This document shows positions 44,084-56,331 of a stretch of DNA of 64,000 nucleotides, piece by piece (the stretch's first letter is position 1; every line of letters starts with the position of its first letter). Origin of the DNA: Eucalyptus grandis (Eukaryota; Streptophyta; Magnoliopsida; Myrtales; Myrtaceae). The position numbers and the translations under genes were made by a program. The stretch spans positions 6,156,559-6,220,558 of the forward strand of contig NC_052614.1 in the NCBI RefSeq assembly GCF_016545825.1, read 5' to 3'. The notes beneath the pieces were generated by a model that saw only the letters and a list, made by a program, of their open reading frames with translations, was not told the origin of the DNA and ran no database searches.

Positions 44084-45110
44084 AATGGAGATGCTAAAAG
44101 AGGGATGCATTGGAAAAGATGGGAAGTCTTGAAAACTCGAAAAGATGTAGGCGGCCTCGGGTTTAAAGATCTGCTCACCTTTAATAGGGCCATGTTAGGC
44201 AAGCAAGTATGGTGACTTGCTACCTCCCCATCAGCTCTATGGAGCAAAGTGTTGAAAGGGATTTATTTCCCTCACGGTGATGTCTGGACAGCTTCAAAGG
44301 GACACCGACCATCATGGGGTTGGCATAGTCTAATCCTCGGCAGAGACACCATCAAAAACAACACTAAATGGTCAGTAGGAGATGGCAAATCTATTCGAAT
44401 CAGAGAAGACAGATGGCTCTCACAAGGAGTAATTGGCGGGGAAGTAAATCAAACGGAACCTATTTTAGTATCGGAATTGATCAATGCAGAATCCAGAGAA
44501 TGGAAACAACAACTCATCCATCAACTGTACGAAGAAAATGTTGCCAAAGAAATTCTAGCAGTTCCCCTAAGCCAACAACCACAGCCAGACACACTCATAT
44601 GGACGGGTAACAGAACAGGGCAATACTCCATCAAGAGTGGATACAACAGAGCAATCATAAATACAAGTGAAACAGATCACAATCGTCCCTCGTGTTCATA
44701 TCAACCACCACGCACCTTATGGACTCAAATCTGAGCCTTGATGTGCCACCAAAAGTCCGATCTTTCCTCTGGAGCATATGTCAAAACGCCCTCCCAACGA
44801 GAGAAAACCTATACACAAGGAAAATAGTCAGCGATCCCCTATGTCCGCTCTGCAGTACAAGTCCATAAACCATAGAGCATCTTCTGTTTTTATGCAAATG
44901 GACCAAGAAAATCTGGGAAGACCCGGTTTTTATAACAATAAGACCAACACACAACATTAACCGAACAGATCAGTGGCTGGTTAACGCCTTCCGAAAAGAT
45001 CAAGACTTACCTGATCCAGAGCTTACTGGTATGGTCTTGTGGAACGTCTGGAAGATGAGAAATAGCTGGATTTTTCGACAGAAAGCACCCAAACTTAAGA
45101 TCCGTTGATC
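44084..45110 (+). pseudogene. LINE linker and zf-RVT zinc region
   Basis: After the stop at 44081 the protein goes on as NGDAKRGMHWKRWE, then VGGLGFKDLLTFNRAMLGKQ, an in-frame TGA at 44213, and (44249-44734) GIYFPHGD...GWHSLILGRDTI...WSVGDGKSIRIREDRW. A one-base loss near 44731 precedes PPKVRSFLWSICQNALPTRE. A Cys-x2-Cys ... His-x4-Cys cluster (CPLC ... EHLLFLC) then matches the zf-RVT family. The WxxGDGxSIxIxxDxW block is a hallmark of plant LINEs. Confidence 0.8.
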
Positions 45111-45731
45111 ACAAAGACAGGACCAGCAACTTTCTTTCAGAGAAGAAAACCAAATCGAAGCGAAAGGAAACCCAACCGAGACAAACCTGCTCACTGGAAG
45201 TCTCTTGTAGGGACGCATCTGAAACTAAACGTGGATGCGGCTTGGCGAGAAGGCGAATTCCTCTGTTCGGTCGCGGGCGTGATGCGCGATTCCGAAGGAA
45301 GAACCCTCAACGGCTTCGCGGCCACCGCTAGGGTTTCTTCGGCAAGTGAAGCTGAAGCAGAGGCGATTTTACACGGGATATCGCACACACACGAACTACA
45401 AACGCCGCACGTGGAGAACTCTGGAAGTCAAACTGATATGTGCTTCATCGAAAGCGACTGTTCCGCGATTGTTGAAATGGTGATGGGCCAGGCCGAACCT
45501 CCATGGAACCTAAAAGAAGTCGTCCAGCGATGCAGGAATGGGCTAGCCCAAAATAAAAATGTTACGGTTATCCATTGCCCACGCCAAGCAAATGCCGCAG
45601 TGGATTGGATCGCCTGGAATCATCGTCTCAACACTCTACCAACTAATTGGCTGTTTTCTCCTCCTTTTCCTCTCTGGAATATTTTATGCACCGATCTTTC
45701 TCCATCGGTATTATGTAAGACTCCGAGTTAA
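45105..45731 (+). pseudogene. LINE C-terminal RNase H-like domain
   Basis: A 208-codon open frame. LKLNVDAAWREGEFLCSVAG contains the first catalytic Asp (NVDAA), SASEAEAEAILHGI the Glu helix and CFIESDCSAIVEMV the second Asp. VIHCPRQANAAVDWIAWN corresponds to the HVxRxxNxxADxLA closing block. This is the RVT_3-type RNase H acquired by a group of plant L1 elements. It would remove RNA from the RNA-DNA hybrid. The start codon shown is internal; the domain belongs to ORF2. Confidence 0.85.
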
Positions 45732-45773
45732 TCTAGTAAATGTCAGTTCTTTTCGACCAAAAAAAAAAAAAAA

Positions 45774-46844
45774 TTATCAATTTCTTTTTATTTATTCATT
45801 TAATTTTTTTGCAGTTTTACTTATTTGGGCTTGTAATCTCTTACATCGTGTTTTGTCCAAAGAGATGGGCATTCCAACTTCTTCTTCTTCTTTTTTAATT
45901 TTCATATCTAAGTGATGCATCTAGAAATAAGACTTTAATTTATATATAACATTGACTTGTATAATAATAGGTTTATACGAATCAATATTAGATTAAATTG
46001 TTAATACCGGAGTACTGCATAATACATCAAATTAATCCAAGATTGGATTAACGTATTCGTGATTAGATCACCATTGGAAAGGATTTAGATACAAATGAAC
46101 CCTAGTTACATATGTCACTTATCCAACGCCAAGTGTGTAAAAGATAATTTTACATGAGCAGTGGACCAAACAGTAATCCTTATTTTATCTTTACTTTATC
46201 ATTAGTATGAATGTGTATAATGTTATGTTCATCAAGAACTAAGAGAGTGCATGCTCAAGGAATTCAATATATAATGCTATGATCAGAAAATACAAGCACA
46301 AAGAGTGAATGAGCTGAAAAACTATAGCTTAGCTTTACTGCGCAGGTAAAAGAAAGACTCAATTCAAGGAAATGATGAGCAAATGCCAACAGGGAGAAAA
46401 CAGAAGAACATGCTCAGAACAAGAAGGAAAGAGACTGAGGCTTGCTAATTTTCCCACAGAATGACTAATTCCCAGGATTCAATTCTTATCCCCCCCTCCT
46501 CAGGTCTAATCTGAGAATACGATGCCGAAGCAGCTTTACAGCCATGAGATTGCATAAGAAAACAGCGAATGAATTTTCAAGTAATGATGATTTCGAAGGG
46601 GCATCGAAAGGGTAACTACGCAATCACAATGCAAATGCAACATTACCTCTTTTCATGCGGCTACCATTCGAGATAGGAATACTTATGTTCTTCATGACAA
46701 AACACTGGAGGATCAGATTAGGACTTGACAGCAAGCATTTTTCTGTGATCGTACTACTTTCACCCTCCCACTAGAGAACTCAATTTAGCAGTAGCAAGTA
46801 TGTAAGATGTATCTAGCTTTCACTCCTTAGGACAAAAGCTGTAC
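45774..46844. other. Intergenic between the LINE and a truncated exon
   Basis: AT-rich sequence with no recognised gene. The flank directly after the poly(A) run is aattatcaatttcttttt. Moderately GC-richer sequence begins near 46450 and may belong to the truncated gene fragment that follows on the minus strand. Confidence 0.4.
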
Positions 46845-47182
46845 TTACATTTGATTTGAGCTCTTATACAAAACGGAAGGCAAAAAAATCTCAAACTGTA
46901 TGATACACATTCCGTCTATCAGCGAGTCAGATTCCTTCGAATCAGGCTCACCTATGAACTTGTCAAACTTCCCGGCACTGTCCTCTATTGGTTTCCCAGA
47001 CGTCGGAACCGAGCAAAACACAGGGAAGAACAAGGCCAACTTGTTTCCTTTCTTCTCTTGCTGAGGCCAGATTAAACAGCCTTTCATAGAGGAAGAACCA
47101 AGCTCCTGCTTCAGCCGTACTTCGAGAACAAGAACCTCCTGCTCGACGAGAGCGACCTTGTTATCGAGCTGGATCCACTCGC
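46845..47182 (-). pseudogene. Unrecognised exon-like fragment, cut by repeat X
   Basis: The minus-strand frame has the look of real coding sequence: SEWIQLDNKVALVEQEVLVL is an amphipathic helix, followed by KGCLIWPQQEKKGNKLALFF and DSAGKFDKFIGEPDSKESDS. The first 25 codons of the longer open frame (from 47258) come from repeat X, whose copy 2 starts at 47183. The native sequence therefore begins around SEWIQ and its upstream part is gone. I cannot name the family. A splice donor may lie before the stop. Confidence 0.45.
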
Positions 47183-48905
47183 TTTTTGACAATATGTATG
47201 TCAGTACATTCGACATCAGCTCATTCCTTAACGATATGTTCAGCAAGTGTTCTAACATGATATCATTTCACACACACACACTTAGGCAGTACTAGATATG
47301 TTGGCACCTTATATTTGCAACATCTGTCGGTGATTTGGAAACTAGATTTATCAAGAACCCAAGCCCTTAATATTGGATAATCAAGCCGAATCGAGTTATG
47401 CTCTATCCAATCATGCATGTCATGCTGTAAAGCTAGTTTGAGAATTCAAGCTCATTCGAGTTCGAGCAGTAGACCAAATAAAGCCTAACTCAGCTCAATT
47501 GACATCAGCAGTTGATGATGAGGATTTCTAGACTCCTCCTTTCCACTCCGAAAAACTCTTGTTTTTAAGTCTCCGGATGAATATGAAGGATTAGTTCATT
47601 AAGGTCAATACATGAATTGAAAAGAAGGAGATGTGGAAGAACACTAAGGACGTTACTATTTAGCTTCTTGACACTTTCCCATCGAAATTTAAAATATTAT
47701 TTAAATTTTTAAAAAGAAATCATAAAAAATTATATAAATTTTAATGTCAATGTTTACTTTTTATGAAAATTTCAAGTGTTTAATATTAAAAGAGGGAAGT
47801 CAATCTAGAGAGACCCTAAATTACCAAGCAAGATTTAAAAAAAAAATTTAACTAAGCAAGAGAGGGAAAAGAGGGAAAAATCAATAAATTATTTAAGGGA
47901 TAAGTATATTAAAAGTCTTAAAACTTATCATAAAAGTACAATTGAGTTATAAAACTTTCAAAAGTATGATGAAGTTCTCAAATTTATCATGAAAATATAA
48001 TCAAGTCCTAAAAATTTCATAAAATACAATCAAGTCCCAAAATTTATCAAGAAAATGCAATCAAGTTATATATTTTTACAAAAGTACAATCAACGAAATG
48101 ACTTAATTGAATTGATTTGACAAATTTTAGAATTTGATTGTAACTTTTGAAAATTTTATGACAAATTTTAGGATTTAATTATACTTTTTGAAATTTTTAG
48201 AAATCAATGCACTTTTAAGTTTTAGAACTTTCAATACTCTTATCCCATTATATAATGTTTATCAAGTCCAACATATCTATGAAGTGACATAGAGCATTCA
48301 ATTGTGGAAGGCTTGACCCGGCCCAACCCCCTTGGGATCCACCCGATAAATCTTTAGGTGCCAATGGTCCCGAAACAGATACATCAGTCGTGAGGATCTA
48401 ATCCTCAAGACATGAGAACCGTTAGATCATCTTCTTCTAATTACAGCCATTCACTCCAATCCTAGGGCCACTATTGGCCACTATAGTTGACCCCCAAAAA
48501 AAAAAAGTCACTATAGGTCCAAAAAGGACATAAAAGTCTTTTATTTAAATGTTTCAAAAAAGGCATGAATTTTCGCTTGAGAAATAAAAACGATCACCAT
48601 TATAACAAACGGACCGCACATGACATTTGTTGGGACTAATTGTATCGATACGGCGACACGCTGGCCAACATGTTGCTTTTTAGTATTAAAAAGATAGATA
48701 AATTCAATATTTTCAAAATCGAAAGTAAATATGTTTTTTTGCCAAGAAAATCAAAAGGCCAAGTAGAACTTCGGGCCACAATCGCTCCTCTCCCGATTGC
48801 ATTTTCCTCTAGGCCCGTCGCCTTCACGGCCATTGTCGGGCTCGGATATGAAGTCAGCAGCGGTCGGCGCCTTGGACATCTGCGTTTAGTGTGGAAGGAT
48901 TTTCA
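47183..48905. repeat. Dispersed repeat X, copy 2
   Basis: It has the same start (ctttttgacaatatgtatgt) and the same order of blocks as copy 1 at 39.75 kb, in direct orientation about 7.4 kb away. It lacks the LINE. It breaks an exon-like frame at its left border. The two copies differ too much to be a recent tandem duplication of the intervening DNA. I see no terminal inverted repeats or TG..CA ends, so it is not an ordinary LTR. Confidence 0.75.
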
Positions 48906-50823
48906 TTTTTAAGAAGAAAATCTCTCCATTTGAATGACTAGTGAAACAGCATACTCGTGTTAAAAAGAGAGAAGGCAAAAGTTTTATATATGAAAGGGAA
49001 GGAAAAACTTTTCAAAATAAATTTGCTTTAGGAAATTGATTCAAATGGTTATTGCATTACATGATAATCTGAAAGTTACATCTTTTTAATATTATTAAAG
49101 TGAGAACATCACAGGTGTCATAATTTTCATACAACGCTCACTTGAATGCCAAAACATTTTTTTTTCCGTTCACTTGACTATTACAAATTTCAAAAATCAA
49201 TCACTTAAATATCATCGGCAATTTACCTCGCCGAAAAATCAGGCGTGAGCACCAATTTCAAATTTCATATATACGATTTATGCCATCTCTCATATATTTC
49301 AAATTCCAAATTCGAATATTTTCTACTCTGCAATAACCTTCCAAAAGTATATCAGAAGATCTTCAAATAACGTTCTTTTTACATATGTATATATGTATAC
49401 ATTGTTTGCATTTTTTTTTCTTGTTGTCAATTGCTATGCACGGTGTATTCCTCTCAATGTCGTGTATTCAAATATCTTTTAAAAGGATGGTTTTAGCAAG
49501 AACTCAGCATCGCACGGTGTCCACTCCATTCTCTCTGAGACCAACTTGCAATTCGAGCATAACGAGCTTAGTTCAGCCCAATATCATCATCGTACGTCTA
49601 AATTATCAATCAAAGTCAGCAAAATGCCCTCTCCATTCCACATCGTTGGTCTTTTGGTGGACTTGGATTTATTGACCCAAAAAAAATCTGCACCACATTC
49701 AGATGTATCATTTTGAGCTGGAGCTTATAAGTCGATTGACTTGGGCCCCACTAAATCCTGTCTCGATAACACTTAGCATGCAATCAAGGGTGACACGTCA
49801 CACCTTACTTGATTCACCCTCTAAATCCTTGTTTATTTTTTAGTAGTGTTCATTGTGATCCACACCCCTATTTGTCCCAATCTAAGTGGGTTTGATTTGA
49901 AGTGGTCAAGGCTATATGTTTTTCTGATATATTCTATCTTTCTTGTATCCTTTTTTATATATTATTTTAAAATGAAATGCTATACACTTTACATATTTTA
50001 CTTGCATACGATTAATGCTAATGCTAAAATTATTTTCGCGTGTATAAGCATTTGAAATTTTTTTAAGAGATTTTATGACATTACACTTTACCTTTTAAAG
50101 TTGGACTAGACAATTATTTTTGGGGACAATGTAATTTTTCCTCTTAGCCAAGTTACTCTTTCTTCTTCTCCTTAAGTTTCCATTTCACATGTAATTTAAG
50201 AAAAAACTGATAAAATCAACTGATAAATTTATTAATAGCCATGGCCAGACAAAGTCATACCTATTAAAAAAAATAAAATCCAAGCATATGCATATGAATA
50301 TATATTTAAATTAATTAGTTGAGAGATAGAATAAAAAATCTAAGATGAGAACTATTTAGGAAAGAAATTTAAATGGTTGTTTGAAGAGGGAAATTTGCAA
50401 TTAATTTTGGAAATTAAAATATTTGTGGGATAAGCTAGTAGTTAATTGACTCCATAATGGTTTTCACAATTTTGTTATAACACGTTATCATAAAATGTAC
50501 TAACAACAAACATGGGCTTTTGAAAGAATTCTAGGAAAGTTTGTTGAAATAGGACATGCCATGGGATTGACTTATCATCATTCTCATAGTATAATTATTT
50601 AAATTTTTATTATCTTAAATTTTCTTACATGAATGATCACTTATTTCATATTTTGAAGAGACTACTGTAATTTAATATTTATATACGTTATAAGTGAAGT
50701 ATCTCATTTATATGATGTCCAAAGGTAAAGTTTTGCATCTTTCCCTAATTGCTCGACGCAAAATGATGGATTATGAGATTACGACTGGCCTAGACTGCTT
50801 TCTCATTATTTCGAAAAGGCTAC
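48906..50823. other. Intergenic, nothing recognised
   Basis: AT-rich, with short frames only (49385-49675, 49846-50055 and others). A poly(A) run at 49679-49686 follows a short GC-richer stretch but no retroposon could be delimited. The frame at 50694-50882 is interrupted by the LTR target site at 50819. Confidence 0.4.
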
Positions 50824-52909
50824 TGTGGCATCCAGAAATTTTGACAACCCTCGATTATGTGATGGCCATGACTGATCGATAGAGGTATCGTTGGACTATG
50901 TCATCGGTATCATGTACGGACATTATTTTGTTACCACCATATGGCCGATGAGTCACGATTAGAAATGGTTCGACCGTGAGCAAGTTGTAACCTTGTTCCT
51001 ATGTACTATTACTAGTGAGATTGAGGCTCGTTCTCGTGTCGACAAGATTACTTATTATTTGGACTTTAGCTGTTTTTATTAAGTACGTACCCTAGGCGAA
51101 GGAGCCGAGAGACTCCATTTTACGTTCAAGCAGCCCGTGCCGCTCGAAGACCCCATTTCCCCGGCTGTGTTCACGTTATCCATTTTCCATTCACGTTCGT
51201 GGAAATTTCATGTAGCTGGTCAACTATGGGGGTGGATGTTGACCAAGAGCCACGTAGCTCTTTTACGTTGGACAAATCCTTGCATGGATGAGAAAAGTGG
51301 CGTGCATCCAAGAAAGGAGATCTCCATTTCTGGACACGTATAATCTAGTTGCCACTCACCTAATTAGCCACCGAAACCCCCCTCCCCCCTTTTGTTGACT
51401 GGTTTTCAACAAAACCAGTGACCAGAGAAGCAAGGCCAGAGGAGGCCACGTTGCTTCGTGAGGAGCAACCAGCGAAGGCCAAGAAAACCCAGCTGGAGAC
51501 ACGCCTCCTCCACCTGTCTTCCATGCATGCATCCACCGAAACCCCTACATACAAAATCGTCATTAGCTTAACTAACATTAGAGGAAACAAGGGGCTGGGT
51601 TTAAGAAAAAAAAAGTGCTCGTGTGATTGAGGGAGAGAGAGAGAGGAACCGAGTGAAATAGGCACCAAGCGAGAGAGAGTTCGAGGGAGCGATCTGCGAG
51701 AGAGGGCAGCAAAGCAAGAGGGAAAGAAGACTGCCCTCCGTCCGTGCTAGTGCGAGCTGCCGCCGTCGCGTCTTCATCGCCGTTGAGCCAAGCCCAAGCT
51801 TTTGGTTTTGCTTGCTGTCAAGCTAAGGAATTAGAGGCAAGTAGAGTCCATTGATCTATCCCTTGTTTGCTTTGTTTTTGTATGTGATGAATGGTGAATT
51901 TCGGATGTGGATGAAGTGTGAAATCTCAAAGCTACAAAAGTTGTGTTCTAGCCTGGTGTTCTGTTTCTGGAAAAACAGTCCGACCTTTGATGATTTCGTG
52001 AGTTGCATGCGATGGTCTAGTCGGAATTTGACTTCGACTTCTTGATGAAAGTTGTAAAGGACTTCTTGGAGAGTAACATATCAAAATTTGAGAGGAAATT
52101 AACAAGTATAGACCGGTAAAACTATTTTTCTTTGAAGAAGTTAGATCTGGAAATCGTAATGCTGACCTGGTGTGATTTTGTGAATTTTATAAACTTTTCC
52201 GGTTGAAATTCGATCTTGTGTTCTGAATAAAAGTTGAAGATGACATGTTAAGGAGAAATATAATAAAATTTTAGAGGAAATGGATGAGTTTAGGTTGGTG
52301 GAAACGATTTTATCTGAAACGGTTAGATCTGGAATTTGATGTCGAGGGTTATGGACGGTTATGGTTATTATAGTTTTAATCTATCACAAATATGATTTCG
52401 AGTTCTTCATAAAATATTTACTTCTGGATTTTTTATATAACATATAAAAATTTCAGAATTTTTTGGAGTTGATTTGGGATTTTACTGAATTTGTGAATGA
52501 AACTGTGTATGGCAATATTCCGAAATTATAAAGATTGTGATGTGTGGACTGTACCGAATTGTATGATGTTCTTTTGATATGGTGTTCTTCACAGAATATT
52601 TTCCACTAGATCTTGTATATAACATGTCGAATTTTTAGAATTTATTAAGGCTGTTTACTAATTTTTCAAGAATTATGACCAAAGGAGTGCAATCTATTTT
52701 TATCCGAAATTTTGCTATATTTTCAAAAATAAATGAAATTGCTCCATGTGATATAATGTCTTGACTGGTTGGTTATGCTACATATGTGGTGACATATGGC
52801 ATGTTATATGACATCAAAAGCTGGTTGAGACCTTTGATATTGTTGCATCAAATGCCATGTTGAAATAGAGATGCATGTGTGAATATAAATTATGATAATG
52901 ATGATACCG

Positions 52910-53125
52910 TCGGAGGTGTGAGCCGACGATGCCCCGGGAGTGTTGGGATGCCCAGAGTGTGGGTGCCGGATGTCCGGAGTGTGTGTGCCAGATGTCCTCG
53001 GGAGTTTCGAGATGCCCGGAGGTGTGTACCGGAAGCCCTGGAGGTGTGTGCCGGGGGGATACCTCGTGATGCTAGTTGGGGTACGAGATGCCCGGAGGTG
53101 TGTGCCGGAGGCTCCTCGCGATGCC
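52910..53125. repeat. GC-rich imperfect repeat block in solo LTR C
   Basis: Variants of 'gagatgcccggaggtgtgtg' and 'gccggatgtccggagtgtgt' recur every 25-45 bp between AT-rich neighbours. The frames on both strands in this block (52804-53594) are repeat-driven (THLRASR/THTPDIRHP-type) and have no domain. Confidence 0.75.
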
Positions 53126-53269
53126 AGGTTGGATGCGAGCGATAAATTGTGGGATGCAAACACTGGTCCCTAGGAAGAAAAATGATGTGATCTAATTGAA
53201 ATATACAAATTGAGAATTGAATCATGCGCATGGATGTGTGCATATGGCATGGGATGAACCTCATGGGAA

Positions 53270-53465
53270 TGCAAACATGAAGTGCATGGTGGTATATGCA
53301 CGTTGCATGGTGATATATGCATGGTTGCTTGATGATATAAGTACAAGTGCATGGTGGTATATGCACGTTGTATGGTGATATATGCATGGCTGCTTGATGA
53401 TATGAATACAAGTGCATGGTGGTATATGCATGTTGTATGGTGATATATGCATGGCTGTAAGGTGA
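53270..53465. repeat. 65-bp tandem repeat, about 3 units
   Basis: The unit begins agtgcatggtggtatatgca and returns at 53281, 53346 and 53411, exactly 65 bp apart. Each unit contains a shorter internal echo (atggtgatatatgcatgg). Confidence 0.9.
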
Positions 53466-53947
53466 GGTATGCTCGAATGCATGAATGATATGTGTTTTAT
53501 TCATGATACCTTGATTGTTCTGTTTGACGCATTGTGTAGTTTGGTGGATCTTTACTACTGAGTGCTTGTACTCACCCTGTTTGGGGACTAACATTTCAGA
53601 CTAGATAAGATACATCTGCTGCCACTGCCACCGGTAGATGGATCAAGTGGTTGGATATGACCGTGAGGAGGAGGATAGCAAAGGAAGGAACTTTTGGATG
53701 CCAACACTGATCGATAGACTTTTAAGTATATGACTGTTGGAGGAGATGTCGGTCATCTTTTGAAGTATAGCCGAGTATAGAAGACTATGTCATTTTGATG
53801 TACCGATGAATGATGTCCATCTGGTTTAAGTAAATAAAAGTGTTCGGCTTTTACCTATAAATGTTTAGTTGGTGTGCATCGTTTTTTGAATATAGGGAAG
53901 GGAGTTGTTGGATACGCTTCCGACATATTTCTGCGCAGGGACCTATG

Positions 53948-53950
<3 letters not shown>

Positions 53951-53988
<38 letters not shown>
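53951..53988. repeat. (TA)n microsatellite
   Basis: An uninterrupted TA dinucleotide run of about 38 bp near the 3' end of solo LTR C. Confidence 0.95.
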
Positions 53989-53993
<5 letters not shown>

Positions 53994-54116
53994 TAGGACT
54001 TATAGACTTATTATAACTTTTTGGTATCAGAGTGATATATTATTAGGTCAAGTGAAAGGTAAGCGAACAGTGGCGACCCTAACGGTTTGGGGGCCGTCGC
54101 GGGGTGCCACAGCTAC

Positions 54117-54927
54117 TTAGAATGGCCGTTGGGCTTGAGTTGTCTCATTAAACATTTTAAATTTTATAAATTTAAATTAATCAAGCGGTTGTGTCCATTG
54201 AGAGGCCATCTCATTAGACTTGCTTGTTCATGTATAGTTAATCCAATATTAAGATAATATTCTACATTAAAACTATCGATCCAACCAAATGTTTTAGCCT
54301 TTTGGGAATTCCAAACATATGCCGAGAAGGATAATGATTTGACATATTTGGACGTGACATGAGAAGTGACCTCTTTTCGTATTGTAGACTCCGTTATCTT
54401 TTTATGGATGTTTATGTCATTATAAAATTATGCTTACAATTACGATTCTCTCAAGTAGTGTAAAATCTCGGGTTACACTTCACGGTAAAAGATTATGATA
54501 ACCAACAGATATTGCACCGAACACCAAGAGTGTCGCAAGCCCAAATTTGATCTGCTACGGAATGAGGATGAGACAAAGTAAACAATCTATTACCCAAATC
54601 CAATGGTATTAGTCCAACTAGCTCAAGACATCATGTGCTTGGGGCTTATAAAGTCTTTGTTCGACACCGACTCGGTCCCTTACGCAACCAAATAAAAATA
54701 TAATTTACATTTGATTTATCTACTTGAGTTTTAATTCATGTCTCGTATGGTTTCTAAGGATGATGGAGAATTATAAGGGTCCAGAATTCATTTATTGAAA
54801 ATGGGGTTTCTTGATGATGCACTAATACTGAATTTGCATATCACATGCTGTCAGTATTGAAGTTTCAGTGGCTTTTGGACAACGTAGCATGGCCCACTTG
54901 GACCTGCTTCCTGTGGCAAGTGGGGGT
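54117..54927. other. Intergenic, nothing recognised
   Basis: AT-rich with no open frame of note and no repeat boundary that I can define. Confidence 0.5.
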
Positions 54928-55862
54928 TTGATATTGCTAGTATGAGTACCTAGAGGGGGGGTGAATAGGTGCCTAAACAATTTATCGATATACGGAAGCG
55001 ATTCTTAACATATGATAGAAAGTAAATTCTCTCTTAATTAACAAAATGAAATACGATTGAGATAGAGAGAGTGAGGAAGAGAAAATTGAACACGGGATTT
55101 ATAGTGGTTCGGCTTATTCCAAGCCTACGTCCACTCTTCCGCACCGACAGCCCACCGGTTGGATTTCACTATGATCAAAAGAGAAGTTACAGACACAGCT
55201 TTGCCTTGATTCCACAAAGTGTAGATGTTTTACCACACCTCCTTAAGGTCTCTCACAAATATAGACTCTCTTTTGTATACAAGTATTCGCTCAAAAGATT
55301 TATCTAAACAAATAGGAGCTTGACTTTGGAATTCTTCTATCGCGCACACCTCGAACAACTAAGAACGTCTTCCTTATATACTCCTTTATGCCATCATACC
55401 CGTTGGCACTTACCAAAGGAATTCCTCCAATCTACCCGTTGGACGGAATCAATTAGGAAGATTCTTCGAGCTATTAAAGGAACGTGTTGATAGCCCATCA
55501 ATCTGTTCGCCCATACAATCGGGATCTCGGTTTCCATAAGTAGAACCTTCCAATAATATTTAGACAATCATCGAATCTTCAATCATTGAATCAATCTTGA
55601 TCAATCAAAGGATTCTTATGTCTTCTCCAACCACGAGATCTTCTCCAGATGATAAGGTTAAATCCTGAACAAACCATCCAATTCTGGATAACCTTTCTTC
55701 AACGGATTAGAGACTGTCAATGAGGATAGACTTTGAGTCTTGAGTCGTCAGGCTGTCCCAGGAAGTCTTCAGACTTTAACCAACAGAGTCTGCTGACCTT
55801 CAGACTAGACTGATGGAAACGTTTTGTCAACTTCAAAACACTTCACAAAGATTTCTCCAACA
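54928..55862 (-). mobile_element. Copia-type solo LTR D
   Basis: It carries the family landmarks 'acctagaggggggg', 'tttatagtggttcggctta' and 'agcctacgtccactcttc' in the same orientation as the LTR at 0.15 kb. The right end is CTCCAACA. With the left end at TTGATATTGC the flanks are GGGGT on both sides (54923-54927 and 55863-55867), although the terminus is then TT instead of the expected TG. Neither a primer-binding site nor internal sequence follows. About 935 bp. Confidence 0.7.
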
Positions 55863-56331
55863 GGGGTGAGGCCCACGATACCCCATTTGTGCATGTAATA
55901 AAACAGAGTGATAATTCATCCTCAATGTTTAGATATTAGCTTTATTTGCTTAAACTTAATAGATTTGATTCAGACCTATTATGCAAAATAGTTTAGCACA
56001 ATATCACTTATTGCATTCCCCAGTTCATGGTCATGCATACGATGCGAGTTGATAGGTTCTTACTCTTTTTAAGCCAATTGTGTCACTCGATTTTCAATCC
56101 AATGTCTCATGGTTGACTTTTTTACAAGCTGAACATTTGACTTTCAGCAACTTTCCCTCTTGAAGCATTCCAAGTTAAACTATAAAAATAAAATATCAAG
56201 TGTGGTGAATACTTCACAAGTGAACCAAAACTTGACTGCAAGATATATCTCTTCCATTTCTTTTTTGACGCATTATTTGAGGTTATAGAGTCTTAGCTTG
56301 GGCGTGGTTGATCAAATAATAGTATAACATA
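55863..56331. other. Spacer between two inverted LTRs
   Basis: 469 bp of AT-rich sequence with no open frame or motif. It would form the loop if the flanking inverted LTRs pair. Confidence 0.5.

Larger units (their letters stand above)
41630..45773 (+). mobile_element. L1-type LINE, 5'-truncated, with poly(A) tail
   Basis: Order on the plus strand: apurinic-type endonuclease, reverse transcriptase, zf-RVT zinc region, RNase H, then a 15-A tail at 45759-45773. This is the plant L1 layout with the C-terminal RNase H. ORF1 (the RNA-binding protein) and the first endonuclease strand are missing, as expected from incomplete target-primed reverse transcription. I could not pair target duplications at the ends. 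Disabling changes are few for a plant LINE: about four frameshifts and several stops. It is fairly young. Confidence 0.9.
50824..54111 (+). mobile_element. Solo LTR C, 3.3 kb, with perfect 5-bp TSD
   Basis: It starts TGTGGCATCC and ends GGGGTGCCACA, so the termini are the inverted TGTGGCA/TGCCACA. GCTAC flanks it on both sides (50819-50823 and 54112-54116). No internal region or primer-binding site is present. Inside are a CT/GA-rich leader-like part (51630-51730), a long AT-rich middle, a GC-rich repeat block (52910-53125), a 65-bp tandem repeat (53270-53465), and 'gagtgcttgtactcaccctg' near 53560, which I remember from LTRs of plant gypsy elements. The lineage is not certain. No gene within it is supported. 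Confidence 0.9.

Noticed and set aside
39748..48905. Repeat X copies as the two LTRs of one 9-kb retrotransposon
   Set aside because: They lack TG..CA ends, a primer-binding site or polypurine tract next to them, and LTR-element genes between them. The interior is a LINE with its own poly(A) tail.
52804..53594. Frames of 88-234 codons on both strands, His/Tyr- and Thr/Arg-rich
   Set aside because: They run across the GC-rich and 65-bp repeats within solo LTR C and reflect the repeat units.
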